A stretch of DNA of 28,248 bases from Scatosoma sp048465415 (GTDB taxonomy: Bacteria; Bacillota; Clostridia; Christensenellales; Borkfalkiaceae), in NCBI GenBank assembly GCA_048465415.1, contig DBFWLO010000001.1, positions 1 to 28,248 on the forward strand, in the 5' to 3' direction. Positions within the stretch are counted from its first letter, which is position 1. Every line of letters starts with the position of its first letter. Below the pieces are notes generated by a model, which was given only the letters and a program-made list of their open reading frames with translations, was not told the origin of the DNA and did not search any database. Below are positions 23,201 through 28,248 of the stretch, piece by piece. The translations under genes were made by a program, and so were the position numbers.

Positions 23201-24677
23201 CGAAACGTCTGTATCCGAGGATAAAAATGTACTTATAGCGCGAGGTAACGAGGTAGAAACAGACGAACATGCTTTTTCACGGGGGTGGATAAGACCGTTA
23301 GCTAATGTAAGTAATGAAAAAATGGCATTTCTAAAACCAGGAACTGTAAAAGTATCTGCGGATATTACTCTATTAGAAAAGGGGAGTGCTTCTGCAAGCG
23401 TAGTAGGTTTTTTATATGGTGCTTCCCAAGTACTATCTAATACCGCAAAACCTATCACTACCACCAAAACGCGCTACGTATGGGAACTAATCGTCAAAAT
23501 GGAAGGATATTATTATCCTATATTTAGTGCCAATTCTAACAAAATACAAATCGAGAATATCATGATAGCCTATGAGGCAGAGCAATATGTACCCTACTTC
23601 AAAGGTCTGAAAAATGCCTATTTCAAGGAGATCATAAGCACGGGGAAGAATTTGTTTGATTGCTACGGGTTTTCTGCTATTTCCATTCAGCGTCCACAGG
23701 ATACCAGAATATTAACAAATGGCTATGGAACAACGATAAGTACAATAGAGCCGTCTAACTCAATTACAGTAACACAACTTCCCAATAACGAATATTATCC
23801 GAGCAGCTTCTATAACGGGTATTTTTGTATGGGGGTATATGGGCTAATTGACGGACAACGATACACTTTATCGTTTGATCTTTCCATTACGAATAACCCT
23901 TTTGCGGTGACGGAAATGAATGTATTAACGAACGGAGGTTCTGCAACGACTGGGAAGATAAAGAACGGAAAGTTTATATGTCAATTTATTTATAAGGATA
24001 GTGGTAACCGCAAATTCATTGAAATTCGAAACGCAGGAGTGTCGTTTACAGCAAGCAATTTTCAAATCGAATATGGAGATACGGCAACCGACTATGAACC
24101 TTATAAAACTTCTGTCCTTTCTCTTCCGTCGCCTGTTGAGCTTCCCGCGTTTGACACGCTGAACTTTCAAACGGGAAAGAATGTTTCGCAGGGAATAACG
24201 GTTACATTTCAAGGGACTGAAAATGTTGGCAATTATTCCACGGCTGATTATTATATCTATACTATGAATCTGAAAAAATATGGTTTCGGTAATTATATAG
24301 GTATAGTTAATAAAGATTTTGTTTTTGGAAAAACGGGTGCGGAAAATGCAATTAAAGGTTGTTACATAGCAGGATTAGAAAAGCAGACTATCAATTTTTG
24401 GTTTCATGTGGGCGACTTTCCTAATTTAGATACGGTAGATAAATTCAAAGCCTATCTCGCGGAACAGTATGCGGCAGGCGATCCGTTGACAATTCGTTAT
24501 CAAACCGCCGAGATACAATCCGAAACCGATTTGAACATTTCCTCCGACCGTTACGTTGTCCACCCGGGCGGAAGCGAAACAGTCGAAGAAGGCGGCACGA
24601 ACAACAGTGAATACGGTGCGAAAGTCACCATTAAAACGGATTATTCCACGCTAATCAAAAAGGAGAGCACAGTATGA
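20271..24677 (+). CDS. Long tail fibre / receptor-binding protein with duplicated module
   Basis: The 1468-residue protein begins with a BppU-like N-terminal domain (residues 1-125) that docks it to the tail. A helical linker rich in Ala, Lys and Glu follows (about 140-230), then a short domain (YHYKGSVTTFAQLPTNAETG). Two homologous modules of about 500 residues follow (about 358-828 and 949-1460), separated by a collar with KQDVLTFDDTPTAESVNPV. Each module has PYFKGLKNA-F, STGKNL, YEPYK-SVLSLP, GKNVSQGIT and DKFKAYLA-QY-AG. Between these anchors the sequence differs strongly and the DNA is AT-rich. AAGGAGG precedes the ATG. It ends in an ATGA overlap with the next gene. Confidence 0.88.
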   Translation: MKDFILSVILHDDMTVTFKDGINKLNAHQAARQFIYVELSGFSLTEDETLHIAFEQGEALHLNPVIMEYNHETGIYALAVPKLVRDNPGAWTFALYVKSNWNSETGTADSVYPSGKYTFYEHSTIADDGTTVPSEGDMMLAWKETAKNAKDAQRSASNALASESATRTAVYTTSQSEAKAAASALKAEEQAISAGTEKENAKAWALKAETYANIADAAVEKTSKVYHYKGSVTTFAQLPTNAETGDTYNVNAEHDGYPAGTNWAWNGTAWDSLGGKVSRIGLTGLLSDAIDDEGHRTVTDTDKSTWNNAAEKADVHEQRINDSLGKQMQTVLCPHEACITGSGDEAFLDIDDGLVMVDRIEGKTVKTTNLIPYPYHETTKTVNGVTFTDNSDGTVTANGTATGHTAFYLLYKLNSNTFISGNTYHISGCPSGGSYTTYFIQLSDETTSSKSDYGNGASYTLQSNNIRLSISIQAGYTANNLVFRPMLNAGETALPYQPYFKGLKNASFHKIVSTGKNLIDLSGVSLEKTVNGITFTRMSDGQYRLTGTIENPSNSASSSAGIIPKNVYPAGVYSTARYNIGGLDIEFYVSAISARTGLLIRNIDFKNVNINEDFKINSVGIFVNRNISSAIDLVVSTQLEFGAMNTEYEPYKQSVLSLPEAVENAAYNTLDLQAGKNVSQGITKIFEGTEDWGDYSSELSGVYSCELPISAVDNTMAVINNLFPTAQNNGISLTNRVNGKLTKILAAFTKTDYPEFDTIDKFKAYLAQQYTAGNPLVVRYKTAEATEADLPPFPTNKYAVVKGGMQYVDTGVADNPYRYGAYNTIVKKYGVDPISQIFYNADMNKSQQSEIDALKTGKQDVLTFDDTPTAESVNPVTSDGVKAALDLKADKTALEELRAQVADNRTIMQAAQVFTVTTDEDAYTTRRTATDSMTGEAYNLIDGSQAIVKEIRGSTVATTNLFNKDEIMGAGTFANCTETSVSEDKNVLIARGNEVETDEHAFSRGWIRPLANVSNEKMAFLKPGTVKVSADITLLEKGSASASVVGFLYGASQVLSNTAKPITTTKTRYVWELIVKMEGYYYPIFSANSNKIQIENIMIAYEAEQYVPYFKGLKNAYFKEIISTGKNLFDCYGFSAISIQRPQDTRILTNGYGTTISTIEPSNSITVTQLPNNEYYPSSFYNGYFCMGVYGLIDGQRYTLSFDLSITNNPFAVTEMNVLTNGGSATTGKIKNGKFICQFIYKDSGNRKFIEIRNAGVSFTASNFQIEYGDTATDYEPYKTSVLSLPSPVELPAFDTLNFQTGKNVSQGITVTFQGTENVGNYSTADYYIYTMNLKKYGFGNYIGIVNKDFVFGKTGAENAIKGCYIAGLEKQTINFWFHVGDFPNLDTVDKFKAYLAEQYAAGDPLTIRYQTAEIQSETDLNISSDRYVVHPGGSETVEEGGTNNSEYGAKVTIKTDYSTLIKKESTV
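21343..22755 (+). repeat. Receptor-binding module, copy 1 (within fibre gene)
   Basis: This module is homologous to the one at 23119-24645. Short exact DNA matches remain: TCTGTCCTTTCTCTTCC at 22230 and 24111, and GATAAATTCAAAGCCTATCT at 22548 and 24438. They lie 1881 and 1890 bp apart, both multiples of three. Confidence 0.85.
23119..24645 (+). repeat. Receptor-binding module, copy 2 (within fibre gene)
   Basis: This is the second copy of the fibre module. The conserved anchors match copy 1 in order and spacing, while the inserts after TTNL and after STGKNL are unrelated in detail. It ends just before the fibre stop codon. Confidence 0.85.
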
Positions 24678-24955
24678 AAGTAAGCGAAAAAGTAATGACG
24701 GCCGAGCACGTGTCCATGCTTGCGGGCACGGAACAGGAAAACAACGCCATGAAGCAAGCACGAAAGGAGCTACTATCTGCGCTGGACATCTATGATAAAA
24801 ACGTGCTGCGCGGGCGGGAAACGGAAACGGCCGAAGAAAAGCAAGCCATCGATAAATGGCGTCAAGACCTGCTGGACAAGAAACTGGAAGCGTTTGACGC
24901 GGCAAATATTCCTGCTAAGATACAATATTACAGGGATAAGGAGCGCTACCAATGA
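24674..24955 (+). CDS. Small helical tail-region protein
   Basis: The 93-residue product is almost entirely helical and charged (QENNAMKQARKELLSALDIY, then EEKQAIDKWRQDLLDKKLEA). It starts in an ATGA overlap with the fibre gene and ends in an ATGA overlap with the next. Such small proteins behind fibre genes may be fibre chaperones or XkdX-type accessory proteins; the sequence alone does not decide. Confidence 0.7.
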   Translation: MKVSEKVMTAEHVSMLAGTEQENNAMKQARKELLSALDIYDKNVLRGRETETAEEKQAIDKWRQDLLDKKLEAFDAANIPAKIQYYRDKERYQ

Positions 24956-25041
24956 AAAAGAAAAGATTAGTGAATGTGCTGATTATCGTCATCTTGGTCG
25001 CTATTATCGCGACGTGCGTGGGGCTGATCTTCGGTGCATAA
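24952..25041 (+). CDS. 29-residue single-span membrane peptide
   Basis: The 29-residue peptide is a basic start (MKKKRLVN) followed by one hydrophobic span (VLIIVILVAIIATCVGLIFG). It has a good site, AAGGAG, 10 bases before the ATG, and the ATG overlaps the previous stop. The stop is followed by AAGGAGGT for the next gene. Its size and shape fit a phage membrane peptide, such as a small holin-like or accessory protein, but there is no family match. Confidence 0.7.
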   Translation: MKKKRLVNVLIIVILVAIIATCVGLIFGA

Positions 25042-25053
25042 GGAGGTAAGGAT

Positions 25054-25572
25054 TTGAAACGAACGATTACATTGACAGGCAGGACGGGACGTTTCGACGT
25101 GCCGTCCTTTCTTTTGACGGGAAACGATGATTTAAAAATCGTTTTCAGTTTCGACGTGCAAATATCAATCGGGCGATACGTTGTCATTGTACGGCATGGC
25201 AACGCGCCGAAACAGACGTTCTCGCTGTCTGCCGACAAGTCTGTGAATCTATCTGCTGAATGGTTGAACGCGGGCGGCACGGAACCGGTAGAGTTCTCTC
25301 TGGCGTTATATAACGCCGCAGGGACGCTAAAAATCAAAGACGACTATCTGATCGAGCCGCTGATTATTACCGCGTTACAGGGCAACTGGACGGCTACGGC
25401 GGCATTACAACGCATGGAAGCGGAGATCGCGAAACTAAAACAAACGATCTCTGCGTTATCCGCCGGATATGAAGAATTACAAAAAACAGTGGCGGGAATC
25501 CCTGCGGCTATCGAAGAAGCAAAAAGACAGGCGGTTATCGAAGCGGCCGGCGGCGATCCTATGGGCGCATAA
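25054..25572 (+). CDS. BppU-like fibre/baseplate accessory protein
   Basis: The start is a TTG at 25054, six bases after AAGGAGGT. The 172-residue product has a beta-rich N-terminal domain (TITLTGRTGRFDVPSFLLTG, then VEFSLALYNAAGTLKIKDDY) resembling the BppU-type docking domain, and a C-terminal coiled coil (LQRMEAEIAKLKQTISALSAG) that would trimerise. It lies behind the long fibre and probably forms a second, short fibre or a baseplate attachment. The family call rests on fold-like features, not a clear signature. Confidence 0.68.
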   Translation: MKRTITLTGRTGRFDVPSFLLTGNDDLKIVFSFDVQISIGRYVVIVRHGNAPKQTFSLSADKSVNLSAEWLNAGGTEPVEFSLALYNAAGTLKIKDDYLIEPLIITALQGNWTATAALQRMEAEIAKLKQTISALSAGYEELQKTVAGIPAAIEEAKRQAVIEAAGGDPMGA

Positions 25573-25587
25573 ATAAAGGAGAAAGTT

Positions 25588-26172
25588 ATGATAAATTTAT
25601 TGGTATCGTTACAGGAAATATTTGATTCCGCTGAAACGTGGGTGACGGCGGTCATCGCCATGATCGGCGCGACGGGAATCGGCAGTGCGATCACGGGTAT
25701 CATCACGCATGCGATTTCAAAACGCATGGCCAAACGCGACGCGAACGTGGACGCGGTGGCGGAGCTCGCCGCCGAGAAGGCCGCAAACAAGGTCGTTAAG
25801 AAAATCGTCGGGAAGTCGATCAATGTGGACGTCTCCGCCGAAGTCAATAAAACAATGGACAAACGGCTGGGAGTTATTGAAACGCACGTCACGGATACAT
25901 ACGTTACCGCACGAAACGTCGAGGCTGGCGTAGCGGGGATTTCCCTGGCGCAGTCGAAATCGAGGCTGTTAAACGACGAAGAAAAAGCCGCGTTGCAGTT
26001 GAGTGCAAAACAGCTCTTGAACCACGCAGAGAACGGTGGAAAAGGGATCGTCGAGCCGGCTAAGATCGAAGTGGCAGTAGCCGAGACAGAGCCGGAACCG
26101 GAGAAGTTCGGGAAGTCGGAAACAGCAGAAAAGAACGCGTCCCTCGTATCCTTTGACGGACTGGGAGGCTAA
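25588..26172 (+). CDS. Membrane protein with N-terminal span and long coiled tail
   Basis: The 194-residue protein has one or two hydrophobic helices close to the N-terminus (residues about 15-43, WVTAVIAMIGATGIGSAITG), then a basic and helical region (ISKRMAKRDANVDAVAELAA) and an acidic, disordered C-terminus (EPEPEKFGKSETAEKNASLV). A holin could look like this, but so could an internal virion or ejection protein. It begins the terminal membrane-protein cassette; AAGGAG precedes the ATG. Confidence 0.7.
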   Translation: MINLLVSLQEIFDSAETWVTAVIAMIGATGIGSAITGIITHAISKRMAKRDANVDAVAELAAEKAANKVVKKIVGKSINVDVSAEVNKTMDKRLGVIETHVTDTYVTARNVEAGVAGISLAQSKSRLLNDEEKAALQLSAKQLLNHAENGGKGIVEPAKIEVAVAETEPEPEKFGKSETAEKNASLVSFDGLGG

Positions 26173-26174
26173 GA

Positions 26175-26696
26175 ATGAAATGGAGTTTCAAGCGTTTTAT
26201 ATTTGTCGTTTTGGAACTGATCTTCACGGCCGTCGTGCCGCTCGTAATCGTTTATATAGGTTACGGCAGCTGGGGCGAGAAGGCGGGACGGTTTAAGATC
26301 TATTTCGGGGTAATGGTGGCGGTTGTGGTCGTGTTCCTGATCGTCAAGCGGGTGTTTATCAATCCGCGATTGGATAAACAGCGGATAAAGGCCGGGAGCC
26401 TGGAAGCGCAGATCGAGACGGAAAACGACGCAGGGAAGATATTGAACATCGAAGAAGCCCTTCGCCGGGCGCGGGTGACGGAAACCGTTATCAACTGGAT
26501 ATTGCCGCTGGCGTTTCTGATTCTGGCTTTCTTCGCCTGCCGGGCATTGGAAAAGTCTATTGTCAAATTTACGGGGATTATCGGATTTATCGGACTGTCC
26601 GAGGCTGTCGGGTTTGTGTTTGCAATCCTGGAAAGCATGTGCGTCAAATCCCGGCATCGGCCAAAGAAGGAAAAGAAGCGGAGGCGTAAGGAATGA
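26175..26696 (+). CDS. Four-span membrane protein of unknown function
   Basis: The 173-residue protein has four hydrophobic segments (residues about 7-30, 39-60, 100-122 and 128-152), with a cytoplasm-like basic/acidic loop in the middle (LDKQRIKAGSLEAQIETEND) and an extremely basic C-terminus (KSRHRPKKEKKRRRKE). It starts 2 bp after the stop of the previous gene and overlaps the start of the next (ATGA). It resembles no holin family I know. The close packing with two other membrane proteins suggests a complex. Confidence 0.75.
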   Translation: MKWSFKRFIFVVLELIFTAVVPLVIVYIGYGSWGEKAGRFKIYFGVMVAVVVVFLIVKRVFINPRLDKQRIKAGSLEAQIETENDAGKILNIEEALRRARVTETVINWILPLAFLILAFFACRALEKSIVKFTGIIGFIGLSEAVGFVFAILESMCVKSRHRPKKEKKRRRKE

Positions 26697-27607
26697 GCAA
26701 GAGCATAAAGACCGTCATATTGTTTTTAATGGTGGTATTGGTGTCGGTTACTACGATAGTATCCGATCTGATCAAATTCGGCGTGACGTCGTCCATGTTC
26801 AACGCGGCGTATTGGTCGAACGCATTGCTCACGAACGCTTCCGCCGTCATTATTATTTTCCTCTCGAACTCAATCCGCAAAAATAGGCTGATGGACACCC
26901 ATAAGGTATTCGTGGAACTGCAAACGGCGTTGCGGACGAACTATGCGGAGATCAATCGTCTTTCCCTGCAAACCGCGTTCAAGAGTTACATAGAATCGGA
27001 CAACCGAGCCGCCAAGCTGACGACGTACAAAAAGAAGCTCAGCCGCAAGCTGGGCAGGATAACGGATAAGATCAGCCGTGCGGAAATGCGCTATAATGCC
27101 CGGCAAGTATGGCGAAAACGCGAGCCGGAACAGGAGCCGAGAACGTGGCGGCTGGTGCGTCTGCGGGCTAAAAGAGACGCATTAAACGCTAAGATAGGAG
27201 CGGCGGAAAAGAATATTGAATACATCAGGATCCGATATTTGAAGGTTTCCTATTCGTCTATCTTCGGGGAATCGGAACGGGCGAGCGGAAGCGAACGGGA
27301 TATGTCGTATCATACGGCCGCGCATAACGTCGGCATCGTCGCGAAAAAGGTACTGTTTATATTTGTATTCGGGTTTGTGGCGACGCTGGATTTTACCTAT
27401 TCGATGGCGGAGTTGTCGGTGTATTTCATTTATAAGACCTGCATGCGGCTGTATCAGATCGGTATGGCGTTGTATACGGGAATATCTGACGCGGATAAAT
27501 TCGTGTCCACGGATATGTGTGACGCGCTTCGTCGGCGAATCAGTTATGTGCAGGGGTTCACGGAATCGAAGCGAGCGGGAACCGGGAAGGAGGAGAAGAC
27601 ATGCTGA
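26693..27607 (+). CDS. Large membrane protein with central basic coiled region
   Basis: The 304-residue protein has two N-terminal hydrophobic segments (residues about 6-26 and 43-60), then about 145 residues of very basic, helical sequence (YKKKLSRKLGRITDKISRAE, RLVRLRAKRDALNAKIGAAE), and two further hydrophobic segments (about 222-241 and 243-266), ending in a basic tail. It overlaps the previous gene by an ATGA and the next peptide by 7 bp. The membrane-flanked coiled region could bind nucleic acid or a partner. No family is recognised. It is the largest member of the terminal cassette. Confidence 0.75.
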   Translation: MSKSIKTVILFLMVVLVSVTTIVSDLIKFGVTSSMFNAAYWSNALLTNASAVIIIFLSNSIRKNRLMDTHKVFVELQTALRTNYAEINRLSLQTAFKSYIESDNRAAKLTTYKKKLSRKLGRITDKISRAEMRYNARQVWRKREPEQEPRTWRLVRLRAKRDALNAKIGAAEKNIEYIRIRYLKVSYSSIFGESERASGSERDMSYHTAAHNVGIVAKKVLFIFVFGFVATLDFTYSMAELSVYFIYKTCMRLYQIGMALYTGISDADKFVSTDMCDALRRRISYVQGFTESKRAGTGKEEKTC

Positions 27608-27669
27608 CGTTTTCCATTTTTATCGCCTGGATCATCGTCGGGCTGATGTTGGACGATAGTGAGGATTGA
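27601..27669 (+). CDS. 22-residue membrane peptide at the end of the late operon
   Basis: The ATG at 27601 follows a very strong AAGGAGGAG and lies inside the end of the previous gene. The 22-residue peptide has one hydrophobic span (LTFSIFIAWIIVGLML) and an acidic end (DDSED). It is the last gene before the late terminator, so the strong ribosome binding site suggests it is really translated. Function unknown. Confidence 0.62.
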   Translation: MLTFSIFIAWIIVGLMLDDSED

Positions 27670-27670
27670 T

Positions 27671-27690
27671 TTTTGCAGTTGACTGCAAAA
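27671..27690. repeat. Perfect dyad TTTTGCAGT-TG-ACTGCAAAA, one of four related motifs
   Basis: The 20-bp palindrome has nine-pair arms. Related 18-bp sequences (consensus TTGCA[G/T]TTGA[A/C/G]TGCAAAA) occur at 11379-11396 (opposite strand), 20124-20141 and 25993-26010. Confidence 0.7.
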
Positions 27691-27720
27691 TCGAGTGTCA
27701 AATACGAGAGAGCAGAAAGA

Positions 27721-27750
27721 GAGCCAGGCTTATATCGCCTGGCTCTTTTG
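27721..27750 (+). terminator. Late-operon terminator
   Basis: GAGCCAGGC and GCCTGGCTC form a perfect nine-pair stem with loop TTATATC, followed by TTTTGTTTT. It ends the long late operon. Confidence 0.92.
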
Positions 27751-27790
27751 TTTTATCTCGGTGTTTATAGGGAATTAATAATAAAATTTA

Positions 27791-27843
27791 AGTAACAAGT
27801 TTAGTAACATAATGGGTATAAAGTGGTATATCTGGGTATAAAA
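27791..27843. repeat. Phased direct repeats next to the tRNA (candidate integrase arm sites)
   Basis: AGTAACA occurs at 27791 and 27803. GGTATA occurs at 27815, 27825 and 27835, exactly 10 bp apart, and TGGGTATAAA occurs at 27813 and 27833. Repeats on one face of the helix near an attachment site are typical of binding sites for a tyrosine integrase or its accessory factor. No other gene or promoter is evident here. Confidence 0.5.
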
Positions 27844-27850
27844 TGAGATA

Positions 27851-27897
27851 AAAAATACCTGTTTTTGATGTTTTTTACATCAAAAACAGGTATTTTT
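27851..27897. terminator. Long perfect inverted repeat, bidirectional terminator
   Basis: A perfect 20-bp stem (27851-27870 with 27878-27897) surrounds a seven-base loop, with A and T runs at the ends of the arms, so it can terminate both ways. It lies seven bases beyond the tRNA-Ala 3' end and would end tRNA transcription from the right, and late transcription from the left. Confidence 0.88.
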
Positions 27898-27903
27898 GCT
27901 ATT

Positions 27904-27979
27904 TGGTGGAGATAACGAGATTCGAACTCGTGGCCTGTACGTTGCGAACGTACCGCTCTACCAACTGAGCCATATCCCC
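27904..27979 (-). tRNA. tRNA-Ala(CGC), encoded CCA; probable attachment site
   Basis: On the - strand a full cloverleaf is present: acceptor GGGGATA/TATCTCC, D stem GCTC/GAGC, anticodon stem GTACG/CGTAC with loop TTCGCAA (anticodon CGC, complement at 27934-27936), T stem ACGAG/CTCGT with loop TTCGAAT, discriminator A and encoded CCA. The acceptor has G3-U70, the identity element of alanine tRNAs. Its 3' end faces the prophage, as expected if the phage recombines into the 3' part of the gene and rebuilds it. Confidence 0.96.
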
Positions 27980-28197
27980 AAAAGCATAGTTATTATAAAC
28001 TATCTTTTTCCATTTGTCAATTATTTTTAAACCGTTTTTCGAAAAACTTTTTCTTTTTTTATTCTCTCACTTTCCTATATACATTATTATATATATTTCT
28101 TGCCTTAATCGCTCTTTGGAATAGACTTTGGGAGGAGATAAAGGAGTAGGAGTAGAAAAAAAGGGTAAAAAAGATGAAAAAAGGTGTCGAAAAAGAG

Positions 28198-28227
28198 TTG
28201 ACAAAGTAGGAAGAGATATGGTAATAT
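28198..28227 (+). promoter_or_regulatory. Strong promoter leading out of the window
   Basis: TTGACA (28198-28203), an 18-base spacer and TAATAT (28222-28227) point to the right. The region from 27980 to here has no gene: it is AT-rich, then a purine-rich stretch from about 28128 to 28197. The bases after the promoter resemble leaders of stable RNA operons, so an rRNA or tRNA operon may follow; this is a guess. Confidence 0.65.
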
Positions 28228-28248
28228 AAACAAGCTGTCCCGAAGGGA

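Larger units (their letters stand above)
1..27903. mobile_element. Prophage, right-hand portion (left end outside window)
   Basis: A continuous run of + strand phage genes fills this interval: regulator, terminase, portal, minor capsid, scaffold, major capsid, connectors, tail hub and fibre, in the usual head-to-tail order. It stops next to the 3' end of a tRNA-Ala gene, the commonest kind of integration site for temperate phages. No integrase, repressor or replication gene is visible, so the left end must lie upstream. The exact right boundary is inferred: it could fall anywhere between the late terminator near 27750 and a crossover point inside the tRNA. Confidence 0.9.

Noticed and set aside
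20271..24677. Diversity-generating retroelement acting on the fibre gene
   Set aside because: There is no reverse transcriptase and no template repeat in the window; the differences between the two modules include insertions and whole-domain changes, not adenine-directed substitutions.
1..28248. CRISPR array, insertion sequence or integrase gene
   Set aside because: No regularly spaced repeat array, transposase or recombinase motif was seen; the integrase is expected left of the window.

Overview
The window is the right-hand part of a prophage (about 27.9 kb visible) plus a short stretch of bacterial chromosome. Every convincing protein gene is on the + strand, tightly packed, often with overlapping stop and start codons and AGGAGG-type ribosome binding sites. 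The standard code with TGA stops is used, and ATG, GTG and TTG starts all occur. Gene families (YopX, ArpU/RinA-like regulator, SPP1-type portal, MuF-like minor capsid protein, Gp20-type scaffold) point to a temperate tailed phage of a Clostridia-like Bacillota host; I cannot place the genus. The left phage end, with the expected integrase, repressor and replication genes, lies outside the window.

Layout. 1-2242: tail of the early/middle region with small accessory genes (YopX, a Cys-rich protein, a lipoprotein, a membrane protein) and an ArpU/RinA-like activator, closed by a terminator. 2243-3913: a separate transcription unit with a consensus promoter whose spacer lies inside a repeated 19-bp near-palindrome, four small genes (21-residue YD-like repeats; a ribbon-helix-helix-like protein) and a terminator. 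3960-6133: an extended -10 promoter, a highly structured leader, a ParB-like gene overlapping a Mom-like DNA-modification gene, a tRNA-Gly-like gene and a PLD-like protein. 6174-13287: packaging and head genes (TerS-like, TerL, portal, minor capsid protein with a toxin-like C-terminus followed by a small candidate immunity gene, scaffold, major capsid). 13348-16238: connector and short-tail candidates. 16295-20261: tail-hub genes with a small membrane-protein moron between them. 20271-25572: a very long fibre with a duplicated receptor-binding module, and accessory fibre genes. 25588-27669: membrane proteins in the place where lysis genes are expected. 27721-27903: late terminator, phased repeats and a bidirectional terminator. 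27904-27979: a complete tRNA-Ala(CGC) on the - strand, the probable integration target. 27980-28248: chromosomal flank with a strong promoter.

How it works together. The ArpU/RinA-like protein probably switches on late transcription. DNA would be modified by the ParB/Mom pair, packaged by TerS/TerL through the portal into an HK97-fold head built on the scaffold, and delivered by a tail whose hub and duplicated fibre bind the host.

The most notable points are the MuF-type polymorphic-toxin arrangement, the ParB/Mom pair, an atypical phage tRNA-Gly with an apparent compensatory change of the 19-56 tertiary pair, a leader RNA that looks like an attenuator, the absence of a recognisable tape-measure protein and endolysin, and an uncharacterised terminal membrane-protein cassette.
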